This document shows positions 23,381-34,800 of a stretch of 40,903 nucleotides of DNA, piece by piece. Origin of the DNA: Hirudo medicinalis (taxonomy: Eukaryota > Annelida > Clitellata > Hirudinida > Hirudinidae); assembly GCA_011800805.1 (NCBI GenBank), contig MPNW01000285.1:63723-104625 (forward strand). The letters run 5' to 3'. A program made the position numbers and the translations under genes. Under the pieces are notes generated by a model. It saw only the letters and a list, made by a program, of their open reading frames with translations, did no database searches and was not told where the DNA came from. The first letter of the stretch is position 1; each line of letters begins with the position of its first letter.

Positions 23381-26300
23381 GGATAATACATGAATATTTA
23401 TTAATTAATGGATACTAAATAACTAATATTAATTAACTGATATTTACTAAGTAATTGTAGTTAACTAATTACCTAAGACCAATTAATTAATTTTAGTCAA
23501 TTAATTAATTACAATCTGCTGATTAATTCTGATTTATTTATTATGATTTGCCTTTTAACTATAGCTTATTAATTTAATATAATTTCTTAATTAACTATAA
23601 TTTATTTAGCCTATTTGTAATATCATGTGATCACTGTATAAAAACTCACTAAGCTATGTACATTATCATTAAAAGATCTTATTCGTTAATTCTATCTATT
23701 ATTATTTTTATTATTAATATTATCATCATAATCATCATCATCATCATCATTATTATCATCATTATCATCATCATCTTCATTATTAATATTATTATTTTTA
23801 TTATCGTCGATGTTTTACACAAATATATATATTACACAAATATTTATCAAGTTAATATGAAGTATTTAGAAACCAATAGAACCAATTTGAGATCTGCTCA
23901 TTCTTGTTCCCACTTTTATTTCGAACAGACCTACCTGAAGAAATTGTTGCAGGATAACTTCCCAGAGTGTTACAATTACTCTGCCAGGGATCCTCTCCTG
24001 TTCGGCGACTTCGGAGAGGCCCTCGAAGTTATTAATTGATTTTAATTAATAAGTAATTGATAATCAGTGACTGGTTACTTTTCTTTGTCAATTTTTTTCT
24101 CACCAATATCTCAATTATTGTCACGATTCATTAAATTAATTCATTTGCAAGAAACATAAAATTATTTCTGAGGAAGTGCGAGTAAAATATTTATCAGTTG
24201 AGGTCACAAAGCTTGAACTGATGATAATTGTAATAAATAATAACGATGATGATGATGATGATGATGATGATGGTGATGGTGATGGTGATGATGATGATGA
24301 TGATGATTGGAGGATCAAGAGAAGAGGACCTATGAAGACCTTCAGGACTTTGAGGCCATCAGGGCCTTGTTTCAAGAAGTGAGCTTCCATTCAATTGAGA
24401 AATATTTAATTAGATAGGCTAATTGTAGGTAATTTAATTGAATAAATAACACATTTATTAGGCTATTTATACATTTATTTATTAGCTATTAAGATATTAG
24501 TTTATCACTAATAATGAGATATTAAATCTTAGATTTTGGACGAGTACAATGAAAAGCACACACCACTGAAATTGGTCCTCTTCGACGACGCCCTGGATCA
24601 CCTGACCCGGCTCCTTAGGGTACTGAGGATGTCACAGGGTCATGCCCTCCTGGTGGGGATTGGTGGAAGTGGGAAGCAAAGCATCACCAAGATTGCAGCT
24701 TTCACATCCAATTGTGAGGTTAGGAATGGAGTTAGCTAAAAGGTTGTTTGACCGCTGATAAATAAATTAACTGATAAAAACATATCAGCCATGGTTAAAG
24801 ATGAAATGTAATTAACCAATAAAGCGTTTACACATTTTATGTATTTGTGACTCATTTATCTTGATCCCATTCTTGATCCACAATTTTATGAACTTGAATA
24901 AGCGTGATTGAAGAAGTTCGGGGGCAAAATTAAAAACTTCTCCCGAGTTCTCTTTTCGAGTTGTACCCATTGAACTGAAAGTCGAATCTGAATAGCTAAG
25001 GTTAAGAAGTTATAGACAGTGAATGATTTGTCTTTTCATTTGGCACCCAACCCCAGGTGTTTGCAATAGCCCTGAGCAGAGGGTACACCGAGTCGTCATT
25101 CAGAGAGGACTTGAAGGTCCTCTATAACAAACTTGGCATGGAGAACAAGAGGATGGTGTTCCTTTTCACCGATCAGCACGTGGTGGAAGAAGGTGAGTCA
25201 TGCCGATGGTCTGTGATGATTGTGATGCCATGGTGATGAAGACGACGATAATGATGGCGATGATGATGATAATGATGATGATGATGATGATATTAATGCT
25301 TCAATAAATTAAGAATTAGCAATTTTTATTGTTGTTGAAAGTTGTGATCATTATCATCATTGCCAGGTTTCTTGGAGCTGGTGAACAACATGCTGTCCAG
25401 TGGAGTTGTTCCAGCACTGTTCGGAGAGGATGAGAAGGAGCAAATAATAGGACAGGTGATGATGATGATGATGATGATGATGATTATCATCAAAGAATTG
25501 TGCAAATTTGATGATGGCTAAGCCTAGAAATGTGTCATTATGGCAGTTGTTTTTTTTTTAAACTCTATTTTTAACTTAAATCATCAGTAATAATAGATAA
25601 TCTTTACTAACAACAGGCAGACTTCAATTACTTAACTACTTGACAAGTCTCAGTCACCTAACAACTAATTCACTCGGTTGCAATGCGACCGTTTCTTTTG
25701 CCATCGCTCGCAGGAGCAACCCTTTAGGGTTAACTCAGGCATAAATAGTGATAATAATAAACTTAAGAAACGTGTATATTTATAATTTAGTAATAATTAC
25801 CTCTGATGAATATTCATAGATGAGCTACAGTACCTTCTATCAAAACCTGTCCGATGATGAGTACGACGAGTACATTAGGGTCTGAAGTTTTATCGCACAA
25901 TTGATATTAATACTCGTCACATGATTGATGTTAACATTCGTCGCATGATTTTTATTAATACTCGTCACATGATTGTTGTTAACATTCGTCNNNNNNNNNN
26001 NNNNNNNNNNNNNNNNNNNNNNNNNNNNNNNNNNNNNNNNNNNNNNNNNNNNNNNNNNNNNNNNNNNNNNNNNNNNNNNNNNNNNNNNNNNNNNNNNNNN
26101 NNNNNNNNNNNNNNNNNNNNNNNNNNNNNNNNNNNNNNNNNNNNNNNNNNNNNNNNNNNNNNNNNNNNNNNNNNNNNNNNNNNNNNNNNNNNNNNNNNNN
26201 NNNNNNNNNNNNNNNNNNNNNNNNNNNNNNNNNNNNNNNNNNNNNNNNNNNNNNNNNNNNNNNNNNNNNNNNNNNNNNNNNNNNNNNNNNNNNNNNNNNN

Positions 26301-29300
26301 NNNNNNNNNNNNNNNNNNNNNNNNNNNNNNNNNNNNNNNNNNNNNNNNNNNNNNNNNNNNNNNNNNNNNNNNNNNNNNNNNNNNNNNNNNNNNTTCATTT
26401 GATTTTATTATATCAAATTTAAGTCTGATGTTAATGAGAGATTTTGTCATGATTTTATGATGATTTTAGTCATTGCATCGGTAACTCGGATAATTTGTCG
26501 TATTAGAATTGCTAGATTTTTTGTCCGACAACAAAATGGGCTTCAAAGATTTTAAACCCATTTGCATTTAATTAATAATTTAAAACTATAATTATGAAAT
26601 TATGGAGAGAATTGAAAATGATAATTTGAAAACAAAAATTTGGATATAATTTTACCTTGTTATCGACCAGGTGATGGGTGAGGAGGTGGATGAAGATGGA
26701 GATAACAAGACCACCAGAGGAGGAGTATGTTTCTAAATATAGATTGTAATATAAATATAATAATAAATAAATTTAAATATAAATATAAATGTAAATATAG
26801 AACATCTCACCTCCAATCACAATGTGCTTATTATGCTTGATACAGTCATGTTTGCTTTGATTTTTAATTAGAGCTTAGGAACTGATTTTAATAAATGATG
26901 ATGATGATGATGACGACGACGACGACGACGATGATGTCTTGCAATTACTGTCAAGAACGTTTTTACTTTTTCATTCGCTCACTCACTTGTTCTCAGTAGC
27001 TCAACCATAAAAGTCACTGATCAATTGAACTTAATTGATTTGAAGCTAATGCTTAACACATTGCAAGTCTTTGAACTGCTCTATTGTAGACTGTCAGTTC
27101 ATGATCAAATCACTTCTATTCATCAATTCATTTTCCAATCACACATGTCTTCCATCTGATGAGTCATTTTAGTGGTTCCATTGACTTTAAATACTTTAAT
27201 TAGACTGAGTATTTATTAATACCTTTTTAAATAATTAATCTATGCATTAATTAAGATTGAGCAATTTACTCGTTCATCTATTCATTCTGATACCATCCTG
27301 CAATCGCATCCAGGCAAGGAATGAGGCATCGAGTGGCGGAGTGACTCGCTCGAAGGAGAACATCTGGCAGTACTTTGTCAACAAGTGTGCCAACAACCTC
27401 CACCTGGTTCTTTCCATGTCCCCCGTGTCGGACACTCTGAGGAAGAGGTGCCGCAATTTTCCAGGTCGTCACGCTTCGGCGATTCAGTCGATGAGTCATC
27501 GTTTTAAATTTAAATTGAGCTGCTTTTTAGTGCTTGGATGAATCAATTGATTAGTTATTGATGATGATTTAAGTTAGTGTTAGTAAATTATTGGCGTAAT
27601 ATTAATGTAATAATAATATAACATAATAATATTCATGTAGTCATGCGTTATCATAGTGTAATATTGCTTAAATGTTTATCTTTGTTTATGATGTCATCTT
27701 TATCAGTTCAGTGGCTTGATGATGCTTGATGGTATGTTATTAATAAATACTTATTTTTAACGAATTAAATAATTAACTATTAATTATTAATTAAATTAAA
27801 CTATTAACTATTGATCAATTTGTGATTGTAGGCATGGTCAACAACACCTTCATAGATTGGTACATGCCGTGGCCTGAACAGGCCCTCTATGCGGTGGCCT
27901 CGGTTTTCATTTCTGCCGAGGTAACCAATAAACTTTCGCTGTCTTTTTTTATGAGGTCACCATAAAGGACTTAAATGTAAACAGACAAAAACACATACAC
28001 ATACACACACACACAAACACAACCACTGAGATGTTTTAACTTTTAACCACAGAGTCCTCTAATTCCTGATGCTCAGAGGGAAAATGTGGTGGGACACATG
28101 GTCATGGTCCACCAGCTGGTCGGAATGTCGAGCAAGGATTTCCAGTTGAAACTGAGGAGATACAACTACGTCACACCTAAGAATTACCTGGATTACATAA
28201 ACACCTATCAGAAGTTGCTCGAGGAAAAGAACCATTCCACCCAACTCCAGGTGCATTTGAGATGAGTGTTGGACAGATCGATGAGAATGGCCAGTTACAC
28301 GTTTTGGTTTAACTAATATTTATTTTTGGTCAACTAATATTGGTTCCATGTAGGTTTGCAGTTGATTGAATTTCTCTCAAAAATGCTTAACACAAGCACG
28401 GCCATCAACATGCATTTTAAATTGTTTTTGAGTCGTTTAATTGAACTAAACATGCTTTAAAAACAATCATTGGTTAGATAATGGGCTTGATTGATTGAAA
28501 ATTGATTCAATAGATAACTGATTAGTTGCTTGATTGGCTACTTCCACCAACCATTCGCAGTGCGAGAGACTTGAAAATGGCCTGAAAAAGCTCGCAGACA
28601 CGAGAGCACAAGTCACCGAGCTCAATGAGAGGCTCGCCCAGCAAAGGGTCGCGGTCACCGAGAAAACAAGTTCTTGTGAAGAATTGTTGAGTGGCATATC
28701 CAGCGCCACCTCGTTGGCGGAGGAGAAAAGGGGAATGGCCGTAGAGAAGGGCAGAGAGATTGCCGAGCACAGTGGAATCATTGAATCGGAAAAGGTGGAC
28801 GGAGTTTGCTTTGAGTTTAAATCGAGGACAGAATTTTTATGAATTATTTTAAGATATTATGTTAGGTTTTGTTTACTTGAATAACCCATGATTGAATGTT
28901 TAATCATATTTAGATTTATTATGTTTAAAGTAATTATAATATTAATTAGGAACATTTATTTTATGGTTGTGACTAAAAAGATATTATTCGCCATTCTATA
29001 GCAAGAGGCAGAAGAAGCTCTGGCGCAAGCACTACCTGCACTTGAAGCCGCACGATTGGCTCTCGATGACCTAGATAGAAACAGTGTCACTGAAACTAGG
29101 TCGGTTTAATCAGAGGAAACTACCATTTAAACAAGCAATTTAATAACGATTAATTAAACATAATTCAAAATAAATACTTTTCATGTGGCATACTTAATAT
29201 ACTTAATACTAGCATGAGTTATCTGTTTAATGTGCCTAATAATTGCTTTCAATTCGACCTTGAACTTCTGGTCGCATTCACAAAGAGCCATTGGTGAATT

Positions 29301-30741
29301 TAAAGAGCCAGTTAAAATTAAAATTACTGTAATTAATTAGGTTAATCATCAACACATTCATCATGTAACAACAGGTCCTTTGCAAAGCCGCCAAGACCCG
29401 TACAAACAGTTTGCGAGTGCATCGTCATTCTGAAGGGCATCAAGGAGGTCAGTTGGAAGTCTGCCAAGACCATGATGGCAGAGGCCAACTTCCTGAAATC
29501 ACTTCGAGACATGGATGTCGACTCCATCACCCAGAAACAGGTGTGTTGTTGTTGGCGATGATGAAACCGTCTTCATGGTAGACTGATTTGTTGGAGATGA
29601 GGATGGAGGACCTTCAATGGAGATGTTATGATCAATTGCTGCATCTTTGCTTGTGTTTAAGTTTAATGAAAAAAATAAACTAATAATAATAATAATAATA
29701 ATAACTTCTAATTATTAAATCCCTTAACCATCCTTCTAATTACCTACTGATCCCTGTACCAATGCATCCCACTCCTTCTCCACACTCCAAAGGTGTCAAC
29801 AGTGAAGGAGAAATTAAAAGAGATGGACATCAGAGTGGAAGAGATGATGGAGAAGAGTGTTGCAGCAGCAGGCCTCCTCAAGTTTGTGGAGGCAGTCGTC
29901 GGGTACTGCGAGGTGGCCAAGGAGGTTCGCCCCAAGAGGGAAAAGGTGAGGATGGTAGATGGTCAAATGGTGCAAAAGAAATTTTGGCAACCAAACATGT
30001 GGTGATCTAAATGATTAAATGTTAAATTTCGATGAAAATATAAATATTTCATGAGGTTATGATTTGGCATCTAAAGTTTGTTATTGTGGTTTATCATCCT
30101 GCACTTGGAAATGTTGGCACTACAGAAATGTACTCTCAATTTTAAAAACAATCTAAATTGACTTTGGTACGGATTGAATGGAAACAAAAGAAATTTTACT
30201 CAATATAACGCAGGGTCGAACGTCCGATTTCTTATTGGCACATGGAAAAAGCGGTAAATGAAATATTGTCATTCCACTGAAAGATCCCTAACAATGACAT
30301 GTAACAGGTGGAAAAACTGGTGAAGGTCTTCACTCAAGCTAACAAGGAGCTGGAGAAGATCAACTCAGACATTGAAAGCCTTGAGGCAGAACTGGGGCTG
30401 CTCAACCGTGACTACCTGTCTGCCAAGGGAGACAGGCAGACTCTGCAGGGGGAGACAGAAGTCATGGAAAGGAGATTGGTGGCTGCAGGAAAACTCATCT
30501 CGGGCCTCGGGTCGGAAAATGAAAGGTGGTGACCTGGACGTGTTTTTGTCGTGTTTAACGAGTTGACTCATGAGTCATTTTATCTTTTTTGAAAACATTT
30601 GGCTGATGAATTTTTGTTTCTTGTTTTGTAGAGATATTTTATTGAATTAAATGTTTCAATTGCACAACTTAATCGAGCAACACAATTAAAAGGCAATTAA
30701 TGTAATTATTATTGCAATCATTTTTAAAGTTTTTTAGTGTA

Positions 30742-30784
<43 letters not shown>

Positions 30785-31760
30785 TCTTAAACTTTAATTA
30801 TATTAATTAATTACTTAAATTATAATTGCTTAATTACTTTAATTAATTAATTAATTAATTTCAGTTTAAGTAATCACTCATTTAATCACTTATTCAATCA
30901 CTCGTCCAATTGATATTATCATTAAAATAAAGCAAACACCTTCAGTCAGTCATCATCTTTTAACTCAGGTGGGCAAGCGACCTGGTCAAACTCAAGGAAC
31001 AGAAAGTGAAACTGCTGGGGGATTGCCTCCTCTGTTCAGCCTTCTTGTGCTACCTTGGTGCTTTCAACTGGGAATACCGGAAAGAACTGATATACGATTT
31101 GTGGACAAGTGATCTCGAAGAGCGGGGAATTCCGGTCAGCTGCCGGTTCAGAATGGAGGATCTCCTTACAGATGATGTCGAGATAAGCAGGTGATGAGAG
31201 ATGGAATTCCCAATGTTTATTTATAATATAAATCTCTTTAGCAGCAACAATGTAAAATTATATTTGTGGATGATTCATTGGAAATTGAATAATTTGTTTT
31301 CTTGCATGCTTCATTTAGTGGGTCATGTTAATCTTAACTTGCAATATTCATTTTATAATGATTAATTTATATTTTAATATCTATAGTAATAATAACAATT
31401 ATTGTTAATAGTATTATTATATTTTTTTAATTATTTATATAATTATATAAAATAATATAATTTATAGTATTATTATTATTATAATTATATTGTTATTATT
31501 TTAAGATGGATGTCCGAGTCTCTTCCACCTGACGATCTCTCCATCCAAAATGCTCTCATGACCACAAGAACCAGCAGGTTCCCCCTGTGCATTGATCCAC
31601 AGCAACAGGCATTCACCTGGATCACCAACAAGGAAGCTAAAAATAACCTGAGGTATTATGATGATGATGGTGACAGTGATGATAATGACTCCAATTCCAG
31701 TTAAGAGGATGTTGACATGTGTCATAATAACAATGTTACAGTTAACAATGTTGAAGGTAG

Positions 31761-31826
<66 letters not shown>

Positions 31827-31831
31827 TGATG

Positions 31832-31862
<31 letters not shown>

Positions 31863-34800
31863 TGATGNGACGATGACGATGACGATGATGATGATGACGA
31901 TGACGATGATGACGATGATGATGATGATGATGATGACGATGATGATGACGATGATGATGACGATGACGATGACGATGATGACGGTGTTGATGATTCCCTC
32001 CCCACTAGATCCTGACGTTCTCTGACAGTGACTTTCTCAAACACTTGGAACTCGCCATAAGATATGGATACCCGGTCATATTCCAAGATGTTGATGAGAA
32101 CATTGATCCTGTCATAAACGATGTTCTTGAAAAGAATATTCAAGGTCACCTCTGCTGAATATTAACTAGCTTGTAGTGTAAAGTGATTGGCTGATTGATT
32201 AGTGAATATTAATGAAGTAAATGGGCTAATTTTGTAACTACTTATTTGTCATTCTCATTTTAAGTGCAAATATTTTGTCCTTATTTTTTTATATATATTT
32301 TTTTAAACTGGGTTCAAATTCTTATCAGTTGAACGACGGGGGTTTGTCAGCTTGTGGGGTGAAATGAAATAAATAAAAAATAAATAAATAATCGTTTATT
32401 TTAATTAATCGACATTTGATTAATAAACTTAATTATTTTATGATTATACTAATTAATACTGCAAATCCTTGTAGAAGTGAAGGGGAGAGAGTTTGTTAAC
32501 CTTGGAAACAAGGAGATCGATTATGACCGGAACTTCAGACTCTACCTCAGCACGAAAATGGCGAATCCCAAGTACCCTCCGAGCGTCTTCGGCATGTGCC
32601 TCGTCATCAACTACAGCATCACTTTTAAGGTTCCATTGGCACTGATGCGATCAATGTTTGCGGCTTGACTGCCGCATGATTGGCAGGCTAGCGGTCCTTG
32701 TGACTTACTGCTCTTGGTGTAAATAAAATGAATCAAGTTATCAAGTTCTAACATGGATGGCATCAGTGCCGGATTTCGGCATGGTCAGGATGTGCCACTG
32801 CAGAGGAGCCTCCACCAGCCAAAGAAACCTTTTGTGCTTGTCAGGGGGGGAAGGACTGGAGCTACCTCCACCTGGATAAATCCGGCACTAGATGGCATCC
32901 AGCCAATAACCTTAAGAGCAGGGATTACTTATATTGCAATCTACCAGTGATTAATTAATGGAATAGTAAAATTGCTGCTAGCAAATGAATTTTCACAAAG
33001 TGAAAGTTGGTCAAAGAACTGAGTAGAGTTGATGAATCATGATGTAATGTTTTCATCATGAAACTTCCAGGGTCTAGAAGATCAGCTGTTGAGCGTCATT
33101 GTCAAACATGAGAAGCCTCAGCTAGAGATGAGGAGAGAGACCCTCATTCAAGACACCAGGTGACCAATCACATTCAAGACTAATTAATATTCATTACATA
33201 ATCATTGTCCCTTAATCGATATTCATTAATTTATTGATTACATTTTGCTTAAGTTAGTATTTTAATTGATTACTTACTTAATTAATTAAATTCCAGCATC
33301 AATTTATCCCTGCTGAAAGACCTTGAAGACTCCTTGTTGAGAGAGTTGGCTCACTCCACTGGCAACATATTGGACAATGCTGAACTCATACAGACGCTTG
33401 AAGATACGAAGGTCGCAGTCATTATTTTTTTATTTTTGGTCAAAAATTTCTAAAAAAAAATGTGAAATAATAATGTAATAAATAATAAGATGTTGGCTGT
33501 AGTACTAATCTTACAGCAACTATTTGGAATTATTTTTATGACATCATATACGTATTTATCTACATCATCTATATATTTATAAATTATTACTTAACAAATA
33601 ACAACACAGGCCAAAGCCACGGAAGTCTCAGACAAGCTGGCACTTGGCGAGAGTACAAGGAAGGAGATCGAGAAGAACAGGGACACCTACAGAAGAGCAG
33701 CCAAAAGAGGGGTGCTGTTGTACTTTGTCCTCTGTGACTTGGCAACTGTCAGCACCATGTACCAGCACTCCCTGGCTGCCTATCTTGGGGTTTGGATTTA
33801 TGCTTTTATAGTTAAACATTTTTTTTTTCTGCATTCTGCTAGATTAAGTTTGGCAGTCGACAACAAATGACATTGTACCAGCATTTCGTGCACATGTTAA
33901 ACACATGTGTTTAGGTTTAAATAATTGCTGAAATGAATGCAATAACTGAGCAGAATGTCGTGAGCTTCTGCATTCACCTCCAACTGTGAGCATTTCACAA
34001 AACCCATGTTATCTAGAGAATTCTTGTGACACCAATTGCCAGGAAGTAATTTTAAATATTAAATATTAATAATCCAAGTAATAATTTATCAACTTAATTA
34101 AAGTTGCTATATAACCTTCAAGGTATTTCAACTGTCCCTGAAAAAGAGCAAGCCTCATGTTATCATGGAAAAGCGACTCGCCAACATCCTGGACACGTTG
34201 ACCACCAACATCTACAACTATGGATGCACTGGCATCTTCGAGAGGCACAAGCTCCTTTTTTCCTTCCAAATTTCCATAAAACTGGAGATGGAAAAATCAA
34301 ATGTCACTCAAAGGGAGTTGGACTTCTTCACTAAGGTTGGTCAAAAGAATTGCAACAAAGTAGCTGCAGAATTTGCTTTCAACCAAGGCTCAATCAACTG
34401 ATGAATATTTTTTTTGTAACATTAAAAAATCTCTTTCTGCATCAACCTAAATTTTATCTTTAATCTAAATAATCAAGCATCACAGCATTCCAGGACTGTA
34501 ATTCATAGTGCACATTGCACTGAATTGGTACTGTATGTTGCACCCAGGGCAAAGTAACACTGGAGAAGAGCGAGAGAAAGAAGCCCTTTGATTGGTTGCC
34601 TGAAATAGGATGGGAGGATCTGACAGAGCTACAGGAGTCATTTCCAGACGTTTTTAGCAACATTCTTGGGGATCTCGAAAAGAATGAATCCATTTGGAAG
34701 CAGGTTGTTTATTTATTAAACCAATTATATTGTTATCCAAAGTGACAGCAGTTATTATGGACCGATTACATAATACTAACCAATGGTAACATGATCATTA

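Noticed and set aside
24136..24390. Open frames with D-rich and S-rich runs
   Set aside because: Microsatellite translation; only 24313-24378 on + is a real exon there.
25665..25745. Palindromic AACCCTTTAGGGTT and surrounding GC-richer stretch as a telomere-like or mobile element end
   Set aside because: Only one imperfect palindrome, no repeats and no target duplication seen.
25900..25990. CRISPR-like array
   Set aside because: Units abut without spacers, so it is a minisatellite in an animal intron.
27257..27541. Open frame beginning upstream of the exon at 27314
   Set aside because: Only 27314-27464 matches the dynein family; the flanks are intron read-through.
31658..32149. Long open frames of poly-Met, poly-Asp and poly-Ser/His on both strands
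   Set aside because: They are translations of the (GAT)n microsatellite inside a dynein intron.
32753..32950. 65-codon [13 protein letters not shown]...
   Set aside because: It is chance coding over the hAT MITE 32764-32890.
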